Shown here piece after piece: positions 22,225 through 33,870 of a stretch of DNA of 64,000 nt. The translations under genes and the position numbers were made by a program. Positions within the stretch are counted from its first letter, which is position 1, and every line of letters starts with the position of its first letter. Under the pieces are notes generated by a model. That model made no database searches. It saw nothing but the letters and a program-made list of their open reading frames with translations, and had not been told where the DNA came from. Where the stretch lies: positions 1-64,000 of the forward strand of contig JACCGJ010013279.1 in the NCBI GenBank assembly GCA_013407085.1. Reading direction: 5' to 3'. The stretch comes from Atriophallophorus winterbourni. Its lineage: Eukaryota; Platyhelminthes; Trematoda; Plagiorchiida; Microphallidae.

Positions 22225-25200
22225 GGTACGTTCAACTTTGTTGCATTTGCTACGCTCAGTTACAAACTTTTACGAATTTTCACCGTTTCACAGATGTACT
22301 GTACTTATTTTCGAAAGTTTAAACACACAATTCAATATTGCACCTCTCGCTGATTAATAACTTCTGTAACAAAGTCAGTATTCCGTTTTTATCTCGCATC
22401 ACCGTGTTTTAGCATTTTTCAACTATGAATAATAAAACTGTTTGTCTTAACGTGAAATGTGGCAGAAAAGTAGCCAAAGGTATTGAGTGCAATGCTTGCA
22501 AGCGTTGGGCTCACCCTGGCTGCTCAGCTATACATAAATCCCACTATGGCTTCATGCGAAATTCTGCTGGCTTATGTGGTATTGCAGTGATTGTCACAAG
22601 GCTGCCACTGAAGCCGCATCTGTGTACCACGAACGGCGACCTAGTGTGACGCTAGCTAGTGCGTCGGAATCCGTGTCCGACCAAACTTATACATCAGTCG
22701 CGCGGTCCAACTAAGTCCCCGGGCGGACTTCGGCGGTTAACAAGGCCAAACATTCCAGCCAGTTATCCCGCCCTCCCGTGCCATCCACCTCTGTCAAGGC
22801 TGAAAATAAACCTAAGCCTTCTAATAGGCGGCTGTTAAATAGCTTTAAACAACCACTAACCGACGCTAACGTCACTCTGGTCATACAATCACCTACTAGT
22901 CTTAGACAACCTTCAGAAATGGTGTCTAATACAGCAGGCACCCCAAGATGGCAGGCTAAGACTACTAATTCCGGTAAAAATGGAAAGCAACATACAAATG
23001 TTGCCGGTTCCAACGCCATGGATCAAATTATTCTGAAGCTAAACAGTCTTCGGAAAAAAATGAATCATTACATGGCCCATCTTCGGTTCGAAAAATAGAA
23101 CCCGTAATGTACTAGTTTTCAATCGTGCCGAGCCCTTTATCGAGGAATCCAAATCTCATAGAGATTTGGACCGCAGGTGTATCCACAATCTCTTCCGCAT
23201 GGTTCGGATGAAGTTTTCCACTCCCACGGTGCGAGTTCATCGTGTGGGTAGATGGAAGATGGACAACCGGCCTCGACCGATCCTAGTCGAGTTCCAATTT
23301 CGGACAGATCGCGATGTGTTTTTGTCTAAGGCGGAACACATAACTAACGCCACTTTAGACAAACTTCAAGTGAAGCCTGACAACCCTCATTTTGATAGGA
23401 GGCAGTACACTGTAGCTCCGACTAGGATTAACTTAGCTGTATAGTCATCCGCTCCCCTTCAGCCTGAAGCGAAGCCGAACGCCACTGCATCAACAACGAT
23501 CGTACCGGAGTGTGCATCACCTATGACCTTGCTATCAGGTGCGCACGATGATCCGCTTAGCTTAAATGAAGAAGGAAGCCAGTCTAGCCCTTCTAGTGGC
23601 AGCTCCCATGTTATAAATAGGGCTCAATAGTCAGGCAACGTTTTATCAGCTTGAATGGCGTATGAAGTCCGTCAGGCCTTTCTAGTGGCAGCTCCCATGT
23701 TATAAATGAGGGCTTAATAGTTAGGCAACGTTCCATTACCGTCGTGCAAGATGCACGCGATATTGCTTCTCCTGCATTAGGCAGTACGCCAAAAAACGTG
23801 CAGCTTCCCCGGGTGCTTCGACCGAGGGCAAAGCACGACTCAGCTTAGAAGCGCGCGTATCCAGTGCCACTGTGTTGTACGCTAATGTGTGCAGCCTAAA
23901 AAATAAGTGGACTGAACTTTCTCTTCGTGTAGCCGAGCTACACCCGAGGGTTATAGCGCTGTCTGAAACCTCCCTGTCAGCGGTTGATGTTGTGCCAGCT
24001 AGTATCAGCGAACAGTATCTTGTCATCAGATGCGATAGACCTGGCGATAGAAAAGGCGGGGGCGTGGCTCTTCTCCTTTAATATGGTCTGCACAATACGG
24101 GCCCAGGGTTATCACTCGCTATTGAAAATGTCCAACTTATTACTAGTGTCTTGACTTGCTACAAGTGAGCACTGGCGATTGCTTGTGTTTACGTCACGCC
24201 CTGTGCAACCCTGCGAGAAATTAGTCAACTGCTTGAGATGCTTGACGAGTTGTTTCAATCAGCCCCATCGTACTCATTCTAGGTGATTTTAATCTCCCAG
24301 ATATAGACTGGTCAGCTCCCTCAGGGGTACTCATTGAGCAATCCGCCTCTTTTTTCGATTGGATCCACGATCATGGATTACATTAGCACGTGAACGAAAC
24401 CACTAGGTTCCGCGATGGATGCACTGCATCCACTCTTGACTCGGTGCTGTCGTCTCAGCTAGAATCTGTTAAGAATGTCAAGTTCCTACCTCCTTTTGTC
24501 GAGAGCGGCCACGTAATGTTAGGCTTCGAAGCGGTGTTGCGTTTCCACAAACCTCTTGCGCGCCCTAGACGTAATTTTAGGCGTGTTGACTGTGACCTAC
24601 TTTCACAGTCATCAAAATCTTACCTTATGTTCTCGAGTGATTCTAGTGTAACTGAAAACTGGGAGAGAATTTGCAAATTTCTTAACGGGCTACAAGACCT
24701 GCATGCTCCACTGCAATGCGTGAATAATCACCAGCGGCCACCTTGGTAGTTTCCCAGCGTTCGTCGTTCTATTCGTAAACGTGATCGCTTATGGAGGCAA
24801 TATAGGCTATCGCTCACCCCTTTTCCGTGGGTCCGTTACAGAACCGCCCAAAACGCTGGTGTCAAAATGTAGCGTGTGCTCAAACAGAAGTTTGAGTTAT
24901 CCTTTGCCGAGGATGCTAAATCCAACCCGAAAAGGTTTGACAGTTACGCGCAATCTAAAGGAAAAACTAGGGAAATCATCGGTGACTTAAAACTGGAGGA
25001 AAGACAAGTAGCTAATAGTGACCTAACTAAGGCGACAGCCTTCTCAAAGTTTTTCATTAGCGTTTAGCGAGGGGATATTTCTTTACTCACACCGTCTGAG
25101 TTGCTTAACTTTCCATATGGTGTCCCTGCACTAGATGATTTGTCCTTTAATGATGCGGAGGTGTATGAAGCTCAAATTCATGTTCGTACTAACAAGGCTG

Positions 25201-27060
25201 GGGGTTTGGATGACATCCACTCAATTATGCTGAGAAATCTCGCCCCAGTGCTTGCAGAACCACTATGTGTGCTCTTCAATTCATGTTTGCACTCGTGAGT
25301 GGAAAGAAGCCATAGTAGTACCAATACACAAAGGTGGATGCAGGTCGATTTATGGTAACTATAAACCAGTCAGCCTGACCAGCATCGTCTCGAAAGTATT
25401 GAAAAGACTTATACGCGAAAGAATCTGCAAGCATCTCTGTTAGCATTCTTTACTTAGTGTAGCTCAACATGGATTCCTGAAAGGGAGGTCTTGTCTGACT
25501 AACCTCTTGAGTTTCCTCAATATTGCTACGAAAAGGTTGGATAAAGAAAAGCCGGTCGAAGCGCTCTACCTGGATTTTAGCAAGGCTTTCGATTCCGTCA
25601 GCCACAGATTTTTAGAAACTAAGATGGCAGCAAAAGGCATTACGGGGTAGTTTATTTGCTTGGATGAAATCATTCCTGACAGGTAGGACCTTTAGAGTAC
25701 GAGTATGATCTACGTTGTCGATCAAAACGGAGGTGATAAGTGGGGTGCCTCAGGGGTCTGTGCTAGGTCCACTGCTCTTTCTGATTTTTATCGATGACTT
25801 GTCGCATATCTTGGAGTGCCCGTGCTTCGTTTTCGCGGATGACATGAAGTTCATTGGTTCAACGAATGAAGATACTCTGATGAACGACCTCGAGCGGGTC
25901 ATTGACTGGTCCATACGGTGAGACCTCCCACTGAACCTCAATAAGTGCCCACTCTTGTCTGCTCTGGTTGACAAGATCACAGTCCAGGTGTCAGGTACTC
26001 CTATTAGCGTTGACGCCACATAGCGGGTTAAGGACTTGGGTGTTCTAATTAAAGCTGACCTTAAATAGGAGGACCAATGCGCTGTTGCAGCGCAACGTGC
26101 CCGCAATGTGCTATTTTGTTTGAAGTCGGTGCTTTCCAGCAGAAGTCCCGGCGTGTTCCTGCCACTTTACAAGGCGTTAGTCAGACCGCATTTGGAATAT
26201 TGTGTCCAGGCGTGGTGTCTTCACTACCAGAAGGATATCATTCGACTTGAAAGCGTCCAGAGACTAGCAATACGCATGATTAAGGGTCAGCGTGGGAAAA
26301 GTTATGCTGATCGCCTTTGGGATATGGGTCTTTCTCTCTTAAGTGTCGTCGTTTAAGAGGTGATTGGATTGAAACCTTCAAGATCTTAAAGGGCTTAGGC
26401 GGCTTTAATCCAGATGACATCTTTATCTTAAGTCCTAAGCTGGGCACTCGCGGACATGCACTCAAGCTCGCTAAGGAACGATGTCGACTAGATTCTAGGA
26501 AAAAAGTTTTTAGCTTCAGGGTGGTCAACTTCTGGAACAAGCTCCCTGAAGAACTTATCCCCTGTATCTCCTTTCAAGCAGGGTTTAGACCGTGACTGAT
26601 GTAAGTTATTCTCTGATTACATCCCATGATTACCATGCTTAGGTTGTCCTCCATTTTGCTCGCTATTCATTGTAGCAATTTTGGAGCATCTTCTTATTAT
26701 TGATTCTCCATCAGCTTATCTCTCAACGTGCTGGTGAGGAGAAACTGCCTTTTCATTTTTCCAGCATCCAAAATTGCGCGTTGCTGTCCTACTACTATCC
26801 GGTAGAGCGCCTAGCACCGCGATCATCAGGGATTGCAAACAGAGAAGAAAGAAAATTACCTTTTGGCAGTGCATCGATTATAGCGCGGTGCTCCCCAACT
26901 ACATTCTCCTAGTCCTACGACCATCAGAGATTCTATACGGAGAAAAAGAATTGACCCTTTGGCAGTGGTGGGTGATTCTCCGCAGCTTTCCACCGAAAGA
27001 AATTGTGGACGCTCGATTGGATTGTCAGCCACTTACTGTCCTGTGCCTACAACAAGTTTG
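22225..27060 (+). pseudogene. CR1-like family A element, near full-length copy A2
   Basis: About 4.8 kb in sense orientation. ORF1 runs from 22425 with a PHD-like finger (KCGRKVAKGIECNACKRWAHPGC), then 22778-23098 and 23166-23444. The endonuclease starts at 23872 (MLYANVCSLKNKWTELSLRV; ALSETSLS; KGGGVALLL; GDFNLPDIDW at about 24285). The linker is at 24390-24750. The RT starts at about 25100 and shows YGNYKPVSLTSIVSKVL, QHGFLKGRSCLTNLL, LYLDFSKAFDSVSHRF, SGVPQGSVLGPLLFLIFIDD and catalytic FADDMKFIG at about 25840. The C-terminus ends at about 26595 (VVNFWNKLPEELIP). The 3' UTR hairpin block is at 27010-27050. Roughly ten stops or shifts make it non-functional, though it is the most complete A copy here. 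Confidence 0.88.
22425..22649 (+). pseudogene. ORF1 start of A2, PHD-like zinc finger
   Basis: Starts at ATG 22425. Residues 8-31 hold C-x3-C, then CNAC and HPGC, a PHD-type ligand series that in full would continue with another Cys pair lost here to frame damage. PHD fingers in ORF1 are known for some CR1-group elements and are thought to mediate protein or chromatin contact. Confidence 0.6.
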
Positions 27061-30000
27061 ATTTCAAGGTCAACGTGGTATTTTGCTTCTTACGAATCCT
27101 TTGGTTTGTATTTATTTGATTTTTACCGGATTTCAACATGGTTATGACTAGAAAATCTGCAAAAGTAGATAATACGGTACTTACTGTGACGAAGATGCAA
27201 AGGAATCGGAGCCCCGCTGCTCACTCGGGGGACTCTTGTCTCGCATGTGCTAAACTGGTTGCTGATAATGCAAAAGCAGTACAATGTAAAATATGTCTCA
27301 AATGGATGCATATCCGGTGCGGAGGAATGGAGCCAGAGACGTATCGGTGGCTCCATATTATGTCATGCGATATTATTCGGACGGTATGTAAGATATGCCT
27401 TTCACCATCGAGTGTTAAGCACGGAAGTAGTCAGAATAAAGTCGTAGCTGCATCTACTAAAGCCGCTAAAGTGCTTGTTGGAGGTGACATAAACATTGAC
27501 TTAACCTCAGCTGAGGAGAAAACTAGCATGTAATTCGCTTCCTCGACTGCAAGCCGTTTACAAAATGGTATTAGTATCGAGGATCCATTGAACGTGCAGG
27601 AACTAGACGTTTGCTCGCCTTCAACACCGTTTGCTCAACAGTCAGGAAGGAATGAGACTTATGCAGATGCGACGTCGAAGGGTCTACCCAGTGATCCGGA
27701 CTATGAAATATTGTCACAGCGATTTAGCAACATTGAGGCTCAGCTAAATGTAGTGGAGGAACCACCTACTTCTGATGAAGCTTTTAGATCTCCGGTCTCA
27801 AAGAAGCCACATTTGGATTCTCGGAAGCGATGCCTTATTATAGTAAATGTTCGTGAGCAAACCGGGGACATCGCTGAAATAAATTTACAGCAAGAGCGAA
27901 CTTTCCTACAATCAACTTTTTGAAAGCTTTTTGATCAAGGAGAGGAAGGAGTTACCATCATTTCTGCATTCCGACTTGGCCGGAAGAAGGAGGATGATAA
28001 ACCGCGAACGCTGAAAATTGTTTTAGCTTCGGATGAGCAGAACCAGATGTTACTAAGACGCGCTCATGGTCTTAAGGGTGAGCCATTCAAGATACTACGC
28101 GACCTGTCTCCTCAAGATAGAATCAAAATGAAAACAGCTACCCAAGAATTGCGAGCACGCAAGGATGCTGGCGAGGTTGATCTCCATATTGTGGATTTTC
28201 GGGTAGTGAGGAGGAGGCCGCACATTCGTTGGAAGCCGCTATCAATCCAACTTCAGTTAATCATTCTGTAAAGAAATTTCGATTATTGCTTTCCAATGTG
28301 AGGAATCTACGCAATAAACTTGACGAGGTTAGTGAAATTGCCTTTCGGCGACAGCCAGATATCATTGCTGTTACGGAATCGTGGTTAACAATGGATATAT
28401 CTGATATGGAGTGCGCGCTACCACAGAAGTGACGAAGTAGCTTCGAGATCTGCCGGTGGCGTTTCCGTATACTTTAAAGAGCACCTGATTGTAGAAGTAT
28501 TGGAAAGGTTTCAACATGTTGCTGGAAATGTTGAAAGCCCCCGGTATAAGGTCAAGTCTAGCTCTGAGCTGCATCACTTGTGGTCATTTACCGCTCACCT
28601 GGCGCTTACGTTCCTGTGTTATGTGATCAAATCAAACGGTATGGTATGACTGGTGACTGTATCGTTCTTGGAGACCGGAATGCTCCTGATATAAATTGGG
28701 CGGATTTAGTTTCGAGGGGTGAACCGTTCCAGCGAGAATTCCTAGATACGATTTTAGAGCTGAATTTGGTGCAGAATGTAAACGATCGTACGAGGATATG
28801 CGTCGGGCAAGTTTCTTCGATATTGGATTTGGTGGTCACACCTAGATTCTCTGATGTTACGAATCTGTCTATTGAGACCCTCATTGGTTGCAGCGATTAC
28901 TGTTATTTATGGTTCGTTTGGAATCGGGGTCTTCAACAGAGAATACGTACGCATGCCCGGAGAAACTACTGGAAATTAGACGCAACGAGTCTAATCACGT
29001 CTGCAAACTCGATGGACTGGTCACTCCCTCTATCTACGAATGTTGATATCTGTTGGTTGGACTTTCTGGGTAAAATAAGATCGCTTGAAAATCATGCCCC
29101 ATGGATGAATGGAAGATCCCCCGCTAAGGGACCGCCGTGGTTTGATAACGTTATCCGTAAATACATGAAGGTAAGATAGCGGTTATGGCGGAAGTTTTGT
29201 TCTAGTGGATGCACCAATGACTATGTAACCTACAAAGTTATCCGCAACAAGCGCACCTAGCTCAAAAGAGAAAAAAGGCAGAACTATGAAACTCGCTTGG
29301 TGGACGAAGCCAACTCGATGCCGAAACGCTTGTTTGCGTACATAAGACGTAGAACGAAAGCTTCTCAACAAGTACCTTGCTTGAGATCTATGGGAGGTTC
29401 GACTGAACATGAAGATGAACGTAAAGCAGTTCTTTTCGCCGCTCAGTACAATTCGGTTTACACAGGGGAGACGTTTCCCATTCATCTGCTGCATGAGAGC
29501 AACGCCGAAATGCCGGATATCTCGATCTCGCCAGAGATGGTGCAGTATTTGCTAGAACGACTCGATGTACACTCAGCACCTGGCCCGGACGATATACACC
29601 CGATGCTTTTAAAGGTATTGTTGAGTATCATACATAAACCACTGGCGCTAATCTTCAATTTATCCCTGAGGTATGGTAGGTTACCTAAAGATTGGAAGTA
29701 CGGCATTGTCAAACCAATGTATAAGGGCGGAGAAACCAGTGATCCGGCTAACTACCGACCGGTTACCCTCACTTCGATAATTGTGAAGACTCTGGAACGA
29801 CTGCTGAAAAAACAGATTGAAGATTTTCTCCTTACAACCAGTCAGCTAACATCTGCTCAACATGGTTTTACGCCAAGACGATCATGCGCATCCAATCTCA
29901 TCACTACTCGCGAGCACTAGTGTGCTGAACTTGATCTGGGTCAGCCGGTAGTCACTGCCTTTATTGACTTCCGTAAGGCTTTTGACCGTGTTCCATTTTA

Positions 30001-31140
30001 GCGTCTATTGCTCAAGCTCCGTGCTCGTAGTGTAAAGGGACCTGTTCTAACATGGATTGAAGACTTCCTTGTTGACCGTTATACACAGGTCGAGGTTAAT
30101 GGAGTCAAATCGCAGGTTACATGTCCAACTTCCGGGGTTTCGCAAGGATCTGTTCTCGGCCCGTTACTTTTAAAGTATATGTTAATGACCTCCCCGACTC
30201 ATTAAATACGAATTGTCTACTTTTCGCGGATGATCTGAAAGTTTGGGGTACAGTAAGCTCTTCTGCTGATAATACCATTTTCCAGAACGAATTGAACAAA
30301 TTGCTTGATTGAACGGTAAAATGGCAGCTTCCTGTAAACCGACAGAAATGCGCTGTAATGCTTTTGGGGCCAAGCACGCCTGAAGGTGCGTACTTCCTCG
30401 GGGATCATCAACTGAAGTGGGTTGATACTGAACGTGACCTGGGTACAATTGTGACTCGGACGCTTAAATCCAAAAAGGATACGAACAGAAAAGCTGCTGC
30501 TGCAATCCACGCACAGTGGGCTATTAGTCAGTCGTTTTCGGCGATTACTCCATAAATGTTTCGCATTGTTTATTCCACATATGTGAGACCAGTTTTGGAA
30601 TATGTTTTGCCAGCCACCTATTCTCAAACTAAGGGAGAACGTGACCAGTTGGGAAAATTGCAAAGGCGGGGGACGAAACGAGTACTAGGATTGAAATCAA
30701 TTCCTTATGTGGAGAGAGTTCAACGCCTCAACCTCACGTCGCTCAGTATTCGGCGTGTGCGCTACGACCTGCTGCTAACTCGTTGGGAGCTTATGGTGAC
30801 GAGCTGCGCGATTTTTTTCCTCTCGTGACGGACTCAAGAAGCCCTGGCCATGCTCTGAAGCTTCAAAAGCGAAGGACACTACGCCTACCACAGGGATTCA
30901 CGCTCTCAACAAGAATTGTTAACTTGTGGAATGCGCTTCCGGAAGAGGTTATCTCAGCAAGCTCTGAAAACCAATTCAAGCAACTTTTGGATAAGGTATT
31001 GCCTGTAATCACGGCGAAGCTGAACAAAACTGTACATGATTTCTTCAACTGAGGTTCTCCTGGACTATGTTGCTGATATAAAGATATGCGGCTTACAAGG
31101 GCTTGACCCCCTGTCGTCTATCAAGTAGAAGAAGAAGAAA
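27061..31140 (+). pseudogene. CR1-like family C element, near full-length copy C1
   Basis: Starts at the 3' end of A2 and spans about 4.1 kb. ORF1 is at 27138-27533 with a clear PHD-like finger, then 27588-27923 and 28047-28271. The endonuclease is at about 28275-28900 (LLLSNVRNLRNKLDEVSEIA; IIAVTESWLT; VLGDRNAPDINW, where GDFN is usual). The linker at 29100-29480 holds KGPPWFDNVIRKYM. The RT has SAPGPDDIHPMLLKVLL, NYRPVTLTSIIVKTLERLL, QHGFTPRRSCASNL, FIDFRKAFDRVPF and a catalytic FADDLKVWG at about 30230. The C-terminus ends at 31052 and an AAG-rich tail at about 31125-31138. Frame changes at about 28440, 29180, 29920 and 30180 break it. Confidence 0.87.
27138..27533 (+). pseudogene. ORF1 start of C1 with PHD-like finger
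   Basis: 131 residues from ATG 27138. The finger runs from about residue 34: CLAC, then QCKICLKWMHIRC (C-x2-C-x4-H-x2-C), then TVCKIC near residue 88. This is the complete C4-H-C3-like series and the best preserved of the three ORF1 fingers in the window. The rest is Lys/Ser-rich. It probably binds protein or nucleic acid as part of the retrotransposon particle. Confidence 0.7.
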
Positions 31141-31299
31141 CTGAACTGGCTTCGCGATCGGTTAAGATTTCAAATAGACAAAAAGAATAAACGTTTTGGC
31201 AGTGGTGGGTGCTTCTCTGCAGCTTTCCGCCGAAAGAAATTCTGGACGCTCGATTGGCTTGTTAGCCACATATTGTCCTGTGCAAACTGAACTGAACTG
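31140..31299 (+). repeat. Isolated family A 3' end (about 160 bp)
   Basis: Directly behind the tail of C1 comes 'gcgatcggttaagatttcaa', then the GGCAGTGGTGGGTGCTTCTC block, the TGGCTTGTTAGCCA hairpin and ACTGAACTGA. No coding sequence is present. Its start point nearly equals that of the fragment at 22021-22215. Confidence 0.75.
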
Positions 31300-32796
31300 A
31301 CTCGTCCTCTGAATTGAAGTGCCCATGCTTCATTTTCGCGGATTCAAAGTTATTCAAAGTTTTAATGGTCCAAAAAGTAAATACTTTACAGTAACCACAG
31401 ATTAAAAATATAAGGAATTCATAAAAACAAAACAAATGTTTTATACACAAGGAAAGTCAGCACGTGTATTCAGGTGCAAGGTTAGGTTTAGTCAACATAT
31501 ACTTGTCAAGTTCAGTCTTGAACATGTTCAGGCTTGTTGCGCAAATGATATGTGGGGGCAGTGAGTTCCATAGAAAACAGACTCTGACAGCAAAGAAAAA
31601 CGTTCGACAATTTGATCTGGAGTGTGGAATAATTAACTTGTATCCATGGGATGATGTGAAATTCATCGGATCAACGGATGAAGATACCTTGATGCACGAC
31701 CTTGAGCGGGTCATAAACTGGTCATACCAGTGGGATCTCCCACTGAACCTAAATAAGAGCCAACTCTTGTAAACACTGGTTGATAAGATTTCGGTCCAGG
31801 GGGCGGGGAATTCCCTCAGCGGTAACGCCACACCGTGTGTTCGGGATTTAGGTGTACTGGTTAGGTCTGACTTGAAATGGGAGGACCAATGTGCCGCTGC
31901 GGCTCAGCGTGCACACAAGATACTTTTTCGGCTGAAATCAGTGCTATCGAGCAGAAGACCCGATGTATTCCTGCCACTGTACAAGGCATTAGTTCGGCCG
32001 CATCTTGAATACTGTGTTCAGGCGTGGTGTCCTCACTACAAAAAGGATATCTTTCAACTTGAAAGCGTACAGCGCCTCGCAACTCGCATGATTGAAGGTC
32101 AGCGAGGGAAACCGTACGCTGTGCGCCTAATGTCTCTCGATCTTTTCTCCATTAGGCGCCGTCGTTTAGGAGCTGACTTAATAGAAACCTTTAGAATCTT
32201 GAAGGATTTGAGTGGCGTGCAAATAAACGACTTCTTTACCTTAAGCCCCGAACTGGGCACCCGGGGCCACTCACTTAAAAATGCTAAGAAACGATGTCGG
32301 CTAGACTCCAGGAGACACTTTCCCAACCTCAGGATTGTTAACTGGAACATTCTTCCAGAAGAACTTATATCCTGCAGTACCGTCTCTAGTTTTAAGCAGG
32401 GTTTGGACCGCAACTGGGGTAAGTTGTTTCCTGAATACTCACCTTAATTGCTATACAAGCTTAGGTTTATCATCTTTTAGCGTTATCCCGTAAATAAAGT
32501 GAGGGCTAGAGTTCTGTGTGTGTTTTAATTTAATTATACACAATGCTACTTCAGCTGACCTCTCACCATGCTGGTAAAGAGAAACTGCTTTTTCTTTTTC
32601 CAGCATCGACTATAACGCGGTGCTTCCTAAGTTCAACCCGGATAATCTCTTGTCTTTGCGATCGACGAAGATTTCAAATAGACAAAAAGAATAAACGTTT
32701 TGGCAGTGGTGGGTGCTTCTCTGCAGCTATTCGCTGAAAGAAATTCTGGACGCTCGATTGGCTTGTTAGCCACATACTGTCCTGTGCAAACTGAAC
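31300..32796 (+). pseudogene. CR1-like family A element, 5'-truncated copy A3
   Basis: Begins directly after the ACTGA tail of the preceding fragment, inside the RT palm (LELKCPCFIFAD). It is interrupted at the catalytic box by an antisense family B end (31349-31650). It resumes with DDVKFIGSTDEDTLMHDLERV at 31650 and runs through the thumb at 31872-32447 (VFLPLYKALVRPHLEYCVQA; SLDLFSIRRRRLGADLIETF). The 3' UTR with hairpin block ends at about 32795. The C-terminal 190 residues are open, making this the youngest-looking A fragment. Confidence 0.87.
31349..31650 (-). mobile_element. Family B 3' end inserted in A3
   Basis: The antisense strand reads the end of family B RT (AVRVCFLWNSLPPHIICATS; LNMFKTELDKYMLTKPNLAP) and its 3' UTR. 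Flanking A3 sequence is 'cattttcgcggat' on the left and 'gatgtgaaattcatcgg' on the right, which join seamlessly in A1. The insertion thus sits inside the codons for the catalytic FADD. Any target duplication is at most a few bases. Confidence 0.85.
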
Positions 32797-33420
32797 TTCT
32801 TCTTCTTCTTCTGAATAGACGGCAGGAGGACTACAGTCCGTGAAAGCCGCTTCACCTCCCGGGTCTCTGCTATCTCAGCGTCGATTTCTCACGAGGAGTT
32901 ACTGAGCTGAAAAAGTAGGCGAATCGCGCAGGATAGCGGGAAGTTCACCGTCCAATATGCGTGTAAACTGCTCTTCGGTGACTGCCCCGACTGCTTCAGC
33001 GGAGAATGCATTCCGAATATTGACCACTCTGGTCGACAATTGCTGTGTCCAAGAACCTCAGATTTGCGAACACTAAACTGTATTCTGAAACCTCAGACAA
33101 TCCACGGCTGACCGCCGCTTCAAACATGAATAATCAATACCGAAACAATTGGATCAATCAGAAAAAAGGTAACGCTCACGAGAGTCTCGTGATTGGCTGC
33201 CGGCTTCCTGCATACACAGCATCACCTCTCTCTTCTTTGAGCTTGAGCTGCGCAGCATTCTTGTAGGGGGTACAGGAACAGTATTCGGACATCGGTAGAG
33301 GCGTCGGGCAATGGCTCTCACTCCATTATCGAGCTCGTATGTTCCTGGAGTCAATACCCTTGTTATACGACTGGGTGGAGTTAGTTTTAAATCGCCTTTC
33401 GGTACTTGCGCCATGCGGAG
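32797..33420 (-). pseudogene. Family C-like element 3' end, antisense (C4)
   Basis: The minus strand reads LSTRVVNIRNAFSAEAVGAVTEEQF at about 33050-32960, matching TRIVNLWNALPEEVISASSENQF of C1. An AAG-rich tail at 32797-32812 abuts the 3' end of A3 tail to tail. The upstream frame at 33154-33414 is open but not recognised. A CTGAA repeat flanks the other side at 33425-33445. Confidence 0.6.
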
Positions 33421-33444
33421 TCTGACATAACTGAACTGAACTGA

Positions 33445-33870
33445 ACTGCCGAAATTTCAAAACCTCAAGGTTGCATTAAACAACGGTTTCTTGTACACTA
33501 ATTTATACCAATATGTGTATGCATATATAATATCGCAAACCTAGATCAAAGCAAAGTACCGAAAAGTCATAGGTTGTACGTGGGCGAAAGTATTCAGGTT
33601 TCTCAGGTCTATATAGTAACAGGTAATAGACCATACCTATAGAGAAACACCGTTTGTTTTCCTAACTTAACTGAATATTCGCAGTCAGACTGCGTGTTTT
33701 CGCATGCAGCTCAGTGCTGTATGCAAATAAATTTCACAGTTTCATCTAAGTACATCTATCTTGCGTATGTTAATGTAAGTTCAATATCTTATTTGATGCC
33801 TCCGTATATACAACGGAACACAGTCAACCACCAGATTTAAGAGGTCAGCATGTTTTCGTAAATCATTTGG
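33445..33870. other. Unassigned spacer
   Basis: No gene or known repeat recognised. Confidence 0.4.

Noticed and set aside
27770..27800. CTGATGA as another hammerhead core
   Set aside because: No GAAA arm and no complementary helix II; it is coding text of ORF1.
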